Counted from the stretch's first letter, positions 52,030-62,032 are shown. The stretch is DNA of 64,000 nucleotides from M3007 sp046296435 (GCA_046296435.1 JBKBLI010000002.1:39961-103960), one strand, 5' to 3'. The notes: a model not told the origin generated them from the sequence alone. Translations and numbers: made by a program.

Positions 52030-53703
52030 ATGTCTGAAAAAATCATTTTCTCGATGTCGGGGGTCAGCAAGACCTATCCGCCCAATAAACAAGTGCTCAA
52101 AAACATCTGGCTCTCCTTCTTCTACGGCGCCAAGATCGGCGTGCTGGGTCTCAACGGATCCGGCAAATCTACGCTCCTCAAGATCATCGCCGGATTAGAC
52201 CAAAACTACGAAGGAAAAATCGAGTTCGAGAAACAATACAAGATCGGCTATCTGGCCCAAGAACCGGAACTCGACGACAACAAAACCGTGCGCCAAATCG
52301 TGGAGGAAGCCGTAGCGCCCATCGTGGCCTTGCTCCAGGAAAACGAAGATATCGGCGTCAAACTCGGCGAAGTGACCGACGACGACGAAATGATGCGCCT
52401 CATCGAACGCCAGGGCGAAGTGCTCGAACAGATCGACCTGCTCGGCGGCTGGGAACTGGATCACCGCATCGGATTATTTACTGAGGCCCTCCGCTGCCCC
52501 CCCGACGATACGCCCATATCTGTGTGCTCGGGCGGCGAACGCCGCCGCACAGCCTTAGCCCGTCTGCTCTTGAGCAGCCCCGACATCCTGCTGCTCGACG
52601 AGCCAACCAACCACCTCGACGCCGAGTCGGTCGCCTGGCTGGAGCAGTACCTACAGAGTTTTCCGGGCACGGTCATCGCCGTCACCCACGACCGCTATTT
52701 CCTCGACAACGTGGCCGGCTGGATCCTTGAATTAGACCGCGGCGAGGGCATCCCCTGGCAAGGCAACTACTCTTCTTGGCTCGAACAAAAAGCCAAACGC
52801 CTCGCGCAGGAAGAAAAAAGCGAGGAAAAACGCCGTAAAACCCTCGAACGCGAACTCGAATGGGTGCGCATGGCCCCCAAAGCCCGACAGAGTAAGGGCA
52901 AAGCCCGCTTGAGCGCCTATGAAAAAATGGCTGGAGAAGAAGCCCGCGAAAAAGAGCAAAAACTCGAACTCTGGATCCCCAACGGTCAACGACTCGGCGA
53001 AAAAGTCATCGAAGCGCGCAACCTGAGCAAAAGTTTTGGCGACCGTATTTTATTCGAAAATCTATCTTTTGAAGTGCCCAAAAATGCCATTGTCGGCATC
53101 ATTGGACCCAACGGCGTGGGTAAGTCAACCCTCTTCAAGATTCTGACCGGCCGGGAAAAGCCCGACAGCGGCGAAGTGATCCTCGGCGACACGGTCAAGA
53201 TCAGCTATGTGGACCAAAGCCACGAAGCCTTACTCCCCGAAAAGAGCATTTATGAAATCATCTCCGAGGGCGCCGACCTGATCACCGTGGGCAACGCTTC
53301 GGTCAACGCCCGGGCCTACATCTCCCGTTTCAACTTCACAGGCGCCGACCAACAGAAAAAACTCGGCGTATGCTCCGGCGGCGAGCGCAACCGCGTTCAC
53401 CTGGCCATGACCCTCAAAGACGGCGGCAACGTACTACTGCTCGACGAGCCGACCAACGACATCGACGTCAATACCCTGCGCGCCCTGGAGGATGCGCTGG
53501 ACGATTTTGCCGGATGTGCAATGATCATCAGCCACGACCGCTGGTTCATCGACCGTCTGGCTACCCACATCCTTTCCTTCGAAGACGACGCCGAGGTCGT
53601 TTTCTTTGAGGGCAACTTCAACGACTATGAAGCCAACAAACGCGAACGCCTTGGCGATCTGACGCCCCACCGCCCAAGGGTCAAGCACATCCTCAACCGG
53701 TAG
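52030..53703 (+). CDS. ettA: Energy-dependent translational throttle protein EttA (ABC-F)
   Basis: 557 residues, matching EttA (about 555). Opening IIFSMSGVSKTYPPNKQVLKNIWLSF; first NBD Walker A GLNGSGKST, signature CSGGERRRTALARLLL, Walker B LLLDEPTNHLDAES; EttA-type linker (arm/PtIM) with rich Lys/Glu helix KRLAQEEKSEEKRRKTLEREL; second NBD Walker A GPNGVGKST, CSGGERNRVHLAMTLK, LLLDEPTNDIDVNT. ABC-F proteins bind the ribosomal E site; EttA gates entry to elongation according to ATP/ADP. The start is supported by the promoter box. Confidence 0.95.
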   Translation: MSEKIIFSMSGVSKTYPPNKQVLKNIWLSFFYGAKIGVLGLNGSGKSTLLKIIAGLDQNYEGKIEFEKQYKIGYLAQEPELDDNKTVRQIVEEAVAPIVALLQENEDIGVKLGEVTDDDEMMRLIERQGEVLEQIDLLGGWELDHRIGLFTEALRCPPDDTPISVCSGGERRRTALARLLLSSPDILLLDEPTNHLDAESVAWLEQYLQSFPGTVIAVTHDRYFLDNVAGWILELDRGEGIPWQGNYSSWLEQKAKRLAQEEKSEEKRRKTLERELEWVRMAPKARQSKGKARLSAYEKMAGEEAREKEQKLELWIPNGQRLGEKVIEARNLSKSFGDRILFENLSFEVPKNAIVGIIGPNGVGKSTLFKILTGREKPDSGEVILGDTVKISYVDQSHEALLPEKSIYEIISEGADLITVGNASVNARAYISRFNFTGADQQKKLGVCSGGERNRVHLAMTLKDGGNVLLLDEPTNDIDVNTLRALEDALDDFAGCAMIISHDRWFIDRLATHILSFEDDAEVVFFEGNFNDYEANKRERLGDLTPHRPRVKHILNR

Positions 53704-53931
53704 CAACCGTTTCAGAGTGTAGTGGCGCCGGATTGGTGCGCGCGCACGCTCGCAACCTTTGCCCGCTCTCTGCGCCCTTTGTTTCGAAAAAATCGGGTTT
53801 AGGCGCAAGGGATGCATGCCAAGCCCGGCCTCGTTTGTAGCCGGACATGCCCGCGCCCAATAGCGGCCCTTCAGAGCAGGCCCCGTTTGTGGACGGCGTG
53901 CGCGCGTCATATCCTCTCCCGCCGTCTGCGC

Positions 53932-53947
53932 TTTTTTTAAAAAAAAA
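53932..53947. repeat. T7-A9 element downstream of the TolC gene
   Basis: T-tract and A-tract without a spacer, between ettA and the end of the minus-strand TolC gene (13 bases from its stop). On the minus strand the TolC message would read T9-A7 past its end. Confidence 0.55.
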
Positions 53948-53960
53948 CAGACCACGTAGC

Positions 53961-55370
53961 TCAGCGATAAAGCACGCCGCTTGACCAGTCGAGGCCGGCG
54001 CGGGTTTTGTAGTAGAGGGCAAGCAGCTTGACGTACTTGATCTGCGCGTCGAGCCAGCGTTGCTCGCGGGCGTTGATGAGGAAGACGGAACTTTCGCCGA
54101 AGTTGAAGCGTTCGATCTCGGCATCGAGCAGGGTGCGGTTATTGTCTGTGATGTTGCGGAACAGGATGGTCTGCTGTTGGAGCGTGGTCAGTTCGTTGGC
54201 GTATTGGCGGATCTTATTTTCGATGCTCCACTGTTTTTCCCGAAGTTCGTACTCGGTTTGCGCAATTTTGATATCGGCGATCTGGAGCGCGCCGCGTGCC
54301 TTGCGGTTGAGTATGGGATACGCAAAGGTAGCGCCCCACTTCATGTTGCCCCCGAACACAGGCGCGCCGGGCTGTTCGAAAAATACAAGTCCGGAGCCGA
54401 GGGCGTTGTAGTTGAGGTCGAGCACAGGTTTGCGCATTTCGGCTTTGAGTTGGCGTTCGATGCGGAGGATGTCCATTTTGCGGAATGTGCTCAACAGGAT
54501 GGGGTGGCTCGTGCGGGCCTGATCGGCGAGTTCGTCCGCACTGGGCGGACTCATCAGCGGAAGGGCGAGGGTGGCGGCGCGGAGGGGCTGGACAAGGGCG
54601 AGGGGTTCATTTTGTTCGTTCCAGAGGAAGTTTCGGAGGTCGAGCAGGGCGTTGCGCAGATCGTTTTCGGCGAAATTGAGGTCGATTTCGCGATTTTGAA
54701 GTTGAATATAGGTTTCGAGCGTATCGATAGCGGGCACGTCGCCTTGCAAGAAACTTTCGACCAGGCCCTCATGCCGTATGCGGGCCTGTCGCAGGGCTTC
54801 GAAAAATATGTCGTACTGGGCCTGAAATGCAGACCAGTTCCAGTACACATTGGCGGCGGCGAAGCAGAGATCGTTGAGCCGGTTGTCGCGTTCGGCTTGG
54901 GCCTGCTCAATACCTATGCGTCCTTGTCTGAGCCGCGCGCGGCGTTCGTCGATGATCAGGCCTTGTCCGAGCGTCCAGGACAGTCCAAGGGACCCCTGGC
55001 CGATCTCGGGCAATTTGTTTTCGGGATTGAGGAATACGCCGTTGGCCTGGTTGTAAGCGGCTTTGAATTCCAATCCGAGCCAGGTTGGCAATTTGACGCC
55101 TGCCTGCCAACTGGTGAAGTAGTTGCTGCCATCAAACTGCTTGGCATCGTAGTCGCCGAATAGTTTGGGGTCGAAGCCGCCTCTGGCTTCAAGCAAAGCG
55201 GAAGCAGCCTGCAGTCGGATCAACTCCGCCTGCAGGGCTTCGGGGTGAGCGCGCAGGACGTAGGTTTTGAAGGTTTCCCAGTCCATTGGCTGGTCGAATT
55301 GCGCGGAAGCGGGGATTGATCCCAGCAGGCATACGAGCAATGCAACGATATATCTGGGCAGTACACTCAT
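53961..55370 (-). CDS. TolC-family outer-membrane efflux protein
   Basis: 469 residues from the ATG at 55370, which overlaps the stop of the upstream HlyD gene in ATGA. A signal peptide (VALLVCLLGSIPASAQ) is followed by two long helical/coiled halves typical of TolC: FKAAYNQANG and LGLSWTLGQGLIIDERRARLRQ, then KARGALQIADIKIAQTEYELREKQWSIENKIRQ and NFGESSVFLINAREQRWLDA. TolC trimers form the exit channel of tripartite exporters, pairing here with the adjacent HlyD and ABC proteins. The frame continues to 55691, but the upstream codons have no conserved features. Confidence 0.88.
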   Translation of the reverse strand: MSVLPRYIVALLVCLLGSIPASAQFDQPMDWETFKTYVLRAHPEALQAELIRLQAASALLEARGGFDPKLFGDYDAKQFDGSNYFTSWQAGVKLPTWLGLEFKAAYNQANGVFLNPENKLPEIGQGSLGLSWTLGQGLIIDERRARLRQGRIGIEQAQAERDNRLNDLCFAAANVYWNWSAFQAQYDIFFEALRQARIRHEGLVESFLQGDVPAIDTLETYIQLQNREIDLNFAENDLRNALLDLRNFLWNEQNEPLALVQPLRAATLALPLMSPPSADELADQARTSHPILLSTFRKMDILRIERQLKAEMRKPVLDLNYNALGSGLVFFEQPGAPVFGGNMKWGATFAYPILNRKARGALQIADIKIAQTEYELREKQWSIENKIRQYANELTTLQQQTILFRNITDNNRTLLDAEIERFNFGESSVFLINAREQRWLDAQIKYVKLLALYYKTRAGLDWSSGVLYR

Positions 55371-56755
55371 TTTACCTTTTTGATGGGCGCTTTGGGGATG
55401 GGGTCTTTTTTCTTTTCGTTTTTTTCCTGTTCTTTGCTGTAAAGGTCCGGAGGAAATCCGTTGAGCACCCGCCAGAATTCGTACCAGAGGGGTACGCGGT
55501 TGAGCAGGGCGATACCCCTGGCTCCTCCGCCGACCTGGAGGGCGTCTGGCCAATATTCGGCCTCGGGGTCGGGTTTGATGAGCACGCGGTACAGGCCATT
55601 CTCGCTGATGTGGCGATCGATACTCACGACGCGGCCTGCAAAAGTGCCCATAGACAGCCCCGGCCAGCCGCTGAAAAAGAAAGCAGGCCAACCGTCGAAG
55701 ATGAATCGGACCTGGTCGTTGACAGAGAGGAGCGGCACATCCATAGGGCGGACGTACATTTCGACGGCCAACTCGAAAGGATAGGGCTGTATGCTGACCA
55801 CGGGATCGCCTTCTTTAACGATTTCGCCGATGCCGGGCGTGATGGCCTGCACAATGTACCCGTCTTGGGGCGCCAGAATATAGTAAAATTGACTGCGGTA
55901 GGCATAATTATCGCGCTCGATGCGAAGTTTGTTGGCTGCGGCGAGGGCGTCGTACTGATCTGAAAAAGCGCTCTGGCGTTCGCTTTCGGTTTTGGCTAAC
56001 TTGCCGGCAAATTCGTTGCGGGTGAGCGTTAGTTCAGTTTGGGCGATTGCCAGGTCGTTTCGGGCGCTTTCGTATTGGTTTTGCGCTGCGACCAATTTGG
56101 CATCGGCTTCTTGGAGTTTCATGCGTCGTTCTTCGAACTGGGTAAGGGATTTGAGTCCCTTTTCGTAGAGATTTTTGACGCCTTCGAACTGACGTTTGGC
56201 GATCTGCAGGTCGATTTCGGCTTGTACGACTTTTATGCTGTCGCTTTCAATTTTAAGTCGGGCCTGGGTAATTTTGTTACGGATTTGATCGATTTTGCGG
56301 TCCAGTTCCAGACGCATGGCGATTTGTTGCTCAGCCAGCGCCTCGGCTTTGCCGGCATAGGCGCCTACCGCGCTTTCTTTGGCTTTGGCCTGGGCGTCCA
56401 CACGCGGCACCAGCATGGGATCAAAGTACTCGGCCTTGACTTCTGAGAGTTGGACGATCGTATCGCCTTTTTTCACAAATCGCCCTTCGCGAACATACCA
56501 GCGCTCTACGCGACCGGCTATGGTGCTGTGTATGGTTTGCGGGCGGTGTTCGGGAAATAAGGTGGTGATATTGCCGTTGGCCTGGATATTTTGCGTCCAG
56601 GGCAGGAACATGGCGCCTACAAATATCGCCAAAGACAAGAGCAGCAGGCGACGCACGGTCAGGTGTATGGGCGCCACCTGCACGCGGCCGGGGGATTTGA
56701 GATCTTCGAACTCGTCCTTCGTTATGTAAATCGGTTTGCTTGAAATATTTAACAT
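55367..56755 (-). CDS. HlyD-type periplasmic adaptor (membrane fusion protein)
   Basis: 462 residues. An N-terminal cytoplasmic segment of about 40 residues, one membrane helix (RRLLLLSLAIFVGAMFL), the first half of the biotinyl-lipoyl domain (TTLFPEHRPQTIHSTIAGRVERWYVREGRFVKKGDTIVQL), a long alpha-hairpin of about 170 residues (heptad-rich, residues 100-270), and the second lipoyl half (ILAPQDGYIVQAITPGIGEIVKEGDPVVSI) with a beta-barrel domain. It links the inner-membrane ABC protein to TolC. The start at 56755 is chosen over 56809. A C-terminal tail rich in Lys (KEQEKNEKKKDPIPKAPIKKVK minus ends) is unusual. Confidence 0.88.
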   Translation of the reverse strand: MLNISSKPIYITKDEFEDLKSPGRVQVAPIHLTVRRLLLLSLAIFVGAMFLPWTQNIQANGNITTLFPEHRPQTIHSTIAGRVERWYVREGRFVKKGDTIVQLSEVKAEYFDPMLVPRVDAQAKAKESAVGAYAGKAEALAEQQIAMRLELDRKIDQIRNKITQARLKIESDSIKVVQAEIDLQIAKRQFEGVKNLYEKGLKSLTQFEERRMKLQEADAKLVAAQNQYESARNDLAIAQTELTLTRNEFAGKLAKTESERQSAFSDQYDALAAANKLRIERDNYAYRSQFYYILAPQDGYIVQAITPGIGEIVKEGDPVVSIQPYPFELAVEMYVRPMDVPLLSVNDQVRFIFDGWPAFFFSGWPGLSMGTFAGRVVSIDRHISENGLYRVLIKPDPEAEYWPDALQVGGGARGIALLNRVPLWYEFWRVLNGFPPDLYSKEQEKNEKKKDPIPKAPIKKVK

Positions 56756-56851
56756 ATCGCCTGATTTTTTTAGCGAAAACAAGTTTGAGCGTTTGACGCG
56801 GTCGAACAAGGTTGCAACGCGCGTTTCGGGTCTGGGGTATGCCGGGCGGGG

Positions 56852-58621
56852 TCAATAATCTGATTCAAAATCCTGATTGCTGCGGAACACGCGGTTGTAG
56901 TGCTCCGTCTCGCGCACCTGTTCGAAAGTGCCGTCGAATATAATCTGCCCGTCGCGAAAGATGAGCACGCGATCGCACATAGAAGCGAGCAGGGCGTCTT
57001 CAGTCACGCAAACCATGGTCCATGGGCGCTCTGGATCGGTCAGGTATTTGGCGATGCGCTCTCTGTCTCTGAAGCTGAGATTGGCCACAGGCTCTTCCAG
57101 GATGAGCAGGCCGCCTTTGCCGATCACGGCGCGCGCTACAAGGATTTTGGTTTTGATATTCCCGGGCAGATTTTTTCCGCCAGGCAGGGCCATGAAATTA
57201 AGCCCTTCGGGTTTGCTGCGTATAAAATCGTTTAGCCCTATGGCTTCGACCACGCGGAGCACTTCATCCAGGGAGATGTTGCGTCCTACCCGGATGTTTT
57301 GCAGGATGGTTCCTTTGAAGATGTCTTCCTGCGAGGACATATCGCCGATGTATTTGCGCAGCGTGCGCAAGTTGAGGCTTTGTTTGGGTAGTCCGTTGAA
57401 TAGCAAAGTGCCGTTAAAATCGCGTTTCAGGACGGAGAGGATCTGCATCAAGGTACTTTTACCCGATCCGCCGTAACCTGCTATGGCGATGCGGTCGCCC
57501 GGCTTGAAGTGAAAATTGATATCTTTGAGTACAAAATGATCATCTATCTCGTACCGGTAGGAGAGGTTGCGGGCCTCAACGGAAAAGGGGCCTTGAGAAA
57601 GCAAGTGATCGTCTTTCAGGCCGTCGGTGCGCTCTATGGGCAGGTCGGTGATCTGTCCCAACTTTTCCGTCGCGGTGATGACGTCGTAGGCGGTTTCGTG
57701 CAGGACAACCAGCTTTTCTACGGCGTTGACGATGAAGATAACCAGGATCTCTGAGCCGACAAATTGGCCGAGATTGATTTGGTTGTTCATCACCAAAAGG
57801 CTGCCCAAGATCAGGTAGCCGCCGATGACCAGCACGCGAAAGAACAATCCGCTGATAAACTGAATGAGCAGAATCCGCCAGTGCTTGGCGCGCGCATCCA
57901 GATAGTTGCTCACCAACTCATCTGCTTTTTCGACGGCAAATCGGTTGGTCCCTGCCAATTTGAAGGTGGCTACCGTGCGCCCGACTTCTTCCAGCCAATA
58001 GGCCAGCTTATATTTTTCTTTGGACTCTTTGAGCGAGGTCTCTACCCCTTGGGGCGCAGTCCAGTAAAATAGTATGGCCAGGATCAGCAGCAAGCCCAGC
58101 GAAAAGAGCACAAAAGTGGGGTGATAAACGGACAACAACAGTAAGCCGAGCACAATCTGCAAGGAGGCCGCGCTTCCGTCGATTAGGATTTTGGCCACCC
58201 CTTTCTGGACGTTCATCACGTCGAAGAAGCGGTTGACCAACTCTGGTAAATGCTCGTTGTGGAGTTCTTCGAGATTGAGTTGCGGGAAACGAAGTGCGAA
58301 GTCTAAGGCGGCATCGCTGTATATCCGGCGCTGGAGATACTCCGTGATGGCGTGTTGCATGATCAATAAGGCGCCCGAGAACAAGGCGCCAAGGACAACA
58401 AACAATACCAACAGGCCCCATGAAGCCGAAATACTGCCTCCGGCAATGAGTCCAATGATGGCCTGAATGCCTAAGGGTAGCGACAAACTGATTAAGCCGG
58501 CTACCAAGGCATAAAGGAAAATATATCGGATCTCCCGACGATAGGGATCCAAAAGCAAAATAGCGCGTCGTATGGGCGTAATCTGATTTCCCTTGCTGTC
58601 CATAGTAATCAAGCGACTCAA
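56852..58621 (-). CDS. ABC transporter, type I secretion-like, with degenerate ATPase motifs
   Basis: 589 residues, membrane domain (about six helices within residues 30-310) plus NBD, no peptidase domain. Walker A is normal (GYGGSGKST, residues 382-390), and the Q-loop is present (SSQED). The signature appears as LPGNI (485-489) where LSGGQ is expected, Walker B reads LLILEE (E509 in place of Asp), and the H-loop position holds E541 (VTEDA) instead of His. ATP binding is plausible, hydrolysis doubtful for a homodimer. A partner with intact sites or a non-transport role are both possible. Upstream of HlyD and TolC in one operon. Confidence 0.85.
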   Translation of the reverse strand: MSRLITMDSKGNQITPIRRAILLLDPYRREIRYIFLYALVAGLISLSLPLGIQAIIGLIAGGSISASWGLLVLFVVLGALFSGALLIMQHAITEYLQRRIYSDAALDFALRFPQLNLEELHNEHLPELVNRFFDVMNVQKGVAKILIDGSAASLQIVLGLLLLSVYHPTFVLFSLGLLLILAILFYWTAPQGVETSLKESKEKYKLAYWLEEVGRTVATFKLAGTNRFAVEKADELVSNYLDARAKHWRILLIQFISGLFFRVLVIGGYLILGSLLVMNNQINLGQFVGSEILVIFIVNAVEKLVVLHETAYDVITATEKLGQITDLPIERTDGLKDDHLLSQGPFSVEARNLSYRYEIDDHFVLKDINFHFKPGDRIAIAGYGGSGKSTLMQILSVLKRDFNGTLLFNGLPKQSLNLRTLRKYIGDMSSQEDIFKGTILQNIRVGRNISLDEVLRVVEAIGLNDFIRSKPEGLNFMALPGGKNLPGNIKTKILVARAVIGKGGLLILEEPVANLSFRDRERIAKYLTDPERPWTMVCVTEDALLASMCDRVLIFRDGQIIFDGTFEQVRETEHYNRVFRSNQDFESDY

Positions 58622-58657
58622 ACGTCCATGGGGCGAAAATGTTTAGGAGCAATACTA

Positions 58658-60631
58658 TTATCTTCGTTGCTCTGGCGCCATGGTAGCCCCGGGGCTCATA
58701 TTTTCTATGGGGACTTTAAGCGGATCGGGCAAGGTATCGCGAGGAGCGTTGGGGTCATAGATGGGCCTGGTTTTGTTGATTGATGCGAGATACTTGTCGA
58801 TCAGGTTGGCTTTGACAACTCGCTCCTCAAGGGCCTTTCGGGAGGGATGGATCTCTTTGTTGAGGTATTTTTCGATCATCAGGCTGGCGATTGGCGCCGC
58901 AAAAGATGCGCCCCAGCCTGCATGCTCAACATAGACTGCGATAGCAATTTTCGGATTGTGGCGCGGCGCAAAGGCAAAAAATACCGAGTGGTCGTCGCCA
59001 TGGGGGTTCTGGCTCGTGCCCGTCTTCCCGCAAACTTCAATATCGGGAATGGCAGCCACGCGCGCGGTACCTCGCTTGACGCACTCGGACATGCCGGCAG
59101 CCACCAACTCGAAATGTTCGCGGGCAATATTGACCGTTTGTTTTTGACGGAAGCGCTGAGGAATCGGGGTGTCGTCTTTGAACGATTTGGCCAGATGCGG
59201 CCGATACCAGTACCCTCTGTTGGCGATACAAGCTGCCAGATTGGCCATTTGCAAAGTGGTCATCTGCACTTCGCCCTGGCCGATGCCTACCGACATGATC
59301 GTAGGCGATTTCCAGCCGCCCAACTTCTTGGGATAGATTTTGTCGTAGTAGGTTACGCCGGGAATGTTACCCGGGCTTTCATTCGGATAGTCAACGCCTA
59401 ATTTGACGCCTAAGCCCAGTTGCTTGGCGTACTCTTCGAATTTGGCTAATCCCACTTCGGGCTTATTGAAGCCCCAATTGTCCACGATCTCGCGAAATTC
59501 CTGGAAGTAATAGGTGTTGCACGAATAAGCGATGGCATCCACCACGCCGCCGATGCCGCCGTGGCCGTGACACTTATACAGGCGACCTGCGTAGAAATAT
59601 CCGCCGCCGCAACTCTTTCCGGCATGGGGCTGGGCCGTGCCTTCTTGCAGGCCAACCAAAGAGACTACCGTCTTGAAAATGGATCCTGGAGGATATTTGG
59701 CCATGACGGTACGGTCGAAGAAGGGCTTCAAAGGGTCGGTGAGCAGTTGGCTAAATATCTGGCCGCGCCCTTGCGTCATGGTCAGTAGGTTGGGATTGTA
59801 GTACGGCGCGCTAACCATGGCCAATATTTCGCCGGTCATCGGTTCGATGGCGACGATGCTACCCGTCTTGTTTTGCAGCAGGTGCTCTCCATAAGCCTGA
59901 AGGTCGATATCCAGCGTACAAATCAAATCGCTGCCGGCGACGGCTGCCGAATCACGCAAAGCGTCGTATTTGCCCACTATGCGGCCGAGGTGATCTTTCA
60001 GATAGGCCACAGAGCCTTTTTTCCCTCTGAAATACGTTTCGTACTCAAGTTCTAAACCGGCCGCCCCAATATAATCGCCCGAGCGATAGATTCCCTTTCC
60101 GCGCTCGATATCGCGGGGATCTACCTCGTTGATGTAGCCCAGCACATGGGCGCCGGCATTGTAAGGGTATCCGCGTATGTTGCGCACTTGCACAAAAAAT
60201 CCGGGAAACTCGTACAAACTTTCCTGCAAGCGGGCGTATGTGGCAGAGGATATTTTTTTCAAAAAAACAAAAGGGACGGAGCGCGAAAAACGCGGATCCT
60301 TCCAATTCTTATTCAGATTTTCATCAAATTCTTTTCGGGTTATACCCAGTATTTTACAGAATTTATCCACGTCCATGCCTTCGTGATCAACCTGGTTGTA
60401 AACCGCCATCAAGTCGTACATGGGTTCGTTGTTGAGGATCAACTTGCCGTTGCGGTCAAAGATCAGCCCACGCGAGGGGTAAAGCGTGAGTTTTTCGATG
60501 GTGGTGGCATCGGCCTTGATGCGGTAGGAGCGGTCGAAAAGCTGTAGTTGTGCGGCGCGCGCCAGAAGAGCCGCTATGGCAATCAGGATTACCATGCGTA
60601 TGTGCCTCACTTTGTTGTATTCTGTACTCAT
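58658..60631 (-). CDS. mrdA: Penicillin-binding protein 2 (peptidoglycan DD-transpeptidase)
   Basis: 657 residues. One N-terminal membrane helix (MVILIAIAALLARAAQLQL), a PBP dimerisation domain, and a transpeptidase domain with the three motifs: active-site serine in PPGSIFKTV (SxxK), YSCNTYYF (SxN) and CGKTGTSQNPHG (KTG). It cross-links peptidoglycan during cylindrical growth with MreBCD. The ATG at 60631 is chosen; a GTG at 60643 would overlap the mreD stop as GTGA and cannot be excluded. A T7-C-A7 element lies inside the gene at 60253-60267 (VFLKKIS). The usual rodA neighbour is missing. Confidence 0.94.
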   Translation of the reverse strand: MSTEYNKVRHIRMVILIAIAALLARAAQLQLFDRSYRIKADATTIEKLTLYPSRGLIFDRNGKLILNNEPMYDLMAVYNQVDHEGMDVDKFCKILGITRKEFDENLNKNWKDPRFSRSVPFVFLKKISSATYARLQESLYEFPGFFVQVRNIRGYPYNAGAHVLGYINEVDPRDIERGKGIYRSGDYIGAAGLELEYETYFRGKKGSVAYLKDHLGRIVGKYDALRDSAAVAGSDLICTLDIDLQAYGEHLLQNKTGSIVAIEPMTGEILAMVSAPYYNPNLLTMTQGRGQIFSQLLTDPLKPFFDRTVMAKYPPGSIFKTVVSLVGLQEGTAQPHAGKSCGGGYFYAGRLYKCHGHGGIGGVVDAIAYSCNTYYFQEFREIVDNWGFNKPEVGLAKFEEYAKQLGLGVKLGVDYPNESPGNIPGVTYYDKIYPKKLGGWKSPTIMSVGIGQGEVQMTTLQMANLAACIANRGYWYRPHLAKSFKDDTPIPQRFRQKQTVNIAREHFELVAAGMSECVKRGTARVAAIPDIEVCGKTGTSQNPHGDDHSVFFAFAPRHNPKIAIAVYVEHAGWGASFAAPIASLMIEKYLNKEIHPSRKALEERVVKANLIDKYLASINKTRPIYDPNAPRDTLPDPLKVPIENMSPGATMAPEQRR

Positions 60632-60639
60632 TTTACGGT

Positions 60640-61158
60640 TCACTGCTTAGGATTGAGCACGGCGACTAATCCGACCCCAAAAAACATGGAAGCAACCCAA
60701 CTCAACATCGTCTTGAATATAACGCTGCCTAACTGTACGAAATTGAAAGCGTCCAGCAAAAAAAACCACAAAATATGCGCTGCAAAAAATATAGCGGCCA
60801 ATCTAAAAAACCATGTATAGCCAAACCAATGGGGCGAGGGGATGAGTTCTTTGCCGGTAAATCCGCCCTTGGGCTCATAAAAGCGCAGCAATAAGTATCG
60901 CACGTAACCCGACATCGAACCCGCGCCGGCATGAATGGCGCCGGTATTCTCGAAGCTATCCGCCGCCAGACCAACGGCGAATCCAAGCAGCACAGTGTAA
61001 ATGGATGGAAGCGAAGTGGGTAACAGCAGAATAAACAAAGGATACATAAAAACCTGAAAAGGCAGGGCGCTCATCTCGGCCATCGCGTTGAACACCAGCC
61101 CCTGCAGCAGCAATAGCGCAACGAAACGAATGATATGCGGGCTAAACTGGTTACTCAT
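60640..61158 (-). CDS. mreD: Rod shape-determining protein MreD
   Basis: 172 residues. Five or six hydrophobic helices with the family segment LPSIYTVLLGFAVGLAADSFENTGAIHAGAGSMSGYVRYLLL. It is an integral-membrane component of the elongasome. The start at 61158 overlaps the mreC end by 8 bases, which fits tight coupling; the longer frame to 61224 lies within mreC. Poorly conserved family, so identity rests partly on position between mreC and mrdA. Confidence 0.9.
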   Translation of the reverse strand: MSNQFSPHIIRFVALLLLQGLVFNAMAEMSALPFQVFMYPLFILLLPTSLPSIYTVLLGFAVGLAADSFENTGAIHAGAGSMSGYVRYLLLRFYEPKGGFTGKELIPSPHWFGYTWFFRLAAIFFAAHILWFFLLDAFNFVQLGSVIFKTMLSWVASMFFGVGLVAVLNPKQ

Positions 61159-62032
61159 ACTTTGTCTTTTCCATGAGGCGCTGCATCTCCTCCCCAAATA
61201 TGTTGCGAACGATATAGACCGCATCCGTGCGGCTGAGGTCGTGGGTCAGCCGCACCGGAATGTTCATGAAATAGGTATTGTCCGGATCGATCGAGGGCTT
61301 GGCATCAACGATACCGATCAAATGATTTTTGGGAAACATGGCAGACAGACCGCTGGTCGCCACTGTATCGCCAATACTCACCTCAATGTGCTTGGGTATG
61401 TATTTGAGCGTCATGTTTCGAGGGGATTTCCCCTCCCATACCAGCGACCCATAAGCCCCATGCTTCTTGAGCATAGCCGATACTCTGGTCTGGCGGTGCA
61501 GCACCGACATGGCGACTGAAAAATGCTTGTCCACGTGTCGAAGCACGCCGACGATACCGTCTGAGGCAATCACGCCGCAGTGCGGCACAATGCCATCGGC
61601 GCTACCGCGGTTCAGCAAAATCCAATTGTTGTCGTAGTGTACCGAATTGTCCACCACCTGCGCCGGAATGACCTCGTAACTTGGTCGGATCCGCAAGCGG
61701 CGCAGCGAGTCGCTCCGCAGCGCCGAATCCGGAAGTATGATATTTATGGTATCGCGGCTGATAAGGCTGAACAGTCGCATATTTTCGTTTTCGCCGCGCA
61801 GCTGGGCAATTTCAGCCTGGAGGCGCTTATTCTTCTCGATAAGGCCGTTGTAATCCTGAAATTTCTTGCGCCACGCGTTGACGTAGTTGGCCCATTTAGA
61901 GGTGTTGTAGAGGTAGATCTCCCGCTGCGTGGAATCTTCCCTGCCGACGATCACATAGAACGCAATTGCCTGACTCAGCAAAAGCGTCATCAGACCTCCG
62001 TTTTTGATCAGCAAATAGAGCAGATTCCGCAT
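61151..62032 (-). CDS. mreC: Rod shape-determining protein MreC
   Basis: 293 residues. N-terminal membrane helix (GGLMTLLLSQAIAFYVIV), a coiled-coil stretch (residues 55-85, NKRLQAEIAQLRGENENMRL) and the periplasmic beta-domain with VIPAQVVDNSVHYDNNWILLNRGSADGI, GVIASDGIVGVLRHV and IGDTVATSGLSAMFPKNHLIGIV. MreC links the cytoplasmic MreB filaments to PBP2 in the periplasm. Placed between mreB and mreD. Confidence 0.93.
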   Translation of the reverse strand: MRNLLYLLIKNGGLMTLLLSQAIAFYVIVGREDSTQREIYLYNTSKWANYVNAWRKKFQDYNGLIEKNKRLQAEIAQLRGENENMRLFSLISRDTINIILPDSALRSDSLRRLRIRPSYEVIPAQVVDNSVHYDNNWILLNRGSADGIVPHCGVIASDGIVGVLRHVDKHFSVAMSVLHRQTRVSAMLKKHGAYGSLVWEGKSPRNMTLKYIPKHIEVSIGDTVATSGLSAMFPKNHLIGIVDAKPSIDPDNTYFMNIPVRLTHDLSRTDAVYIVRNIFGEEMQRLMEKTKYE

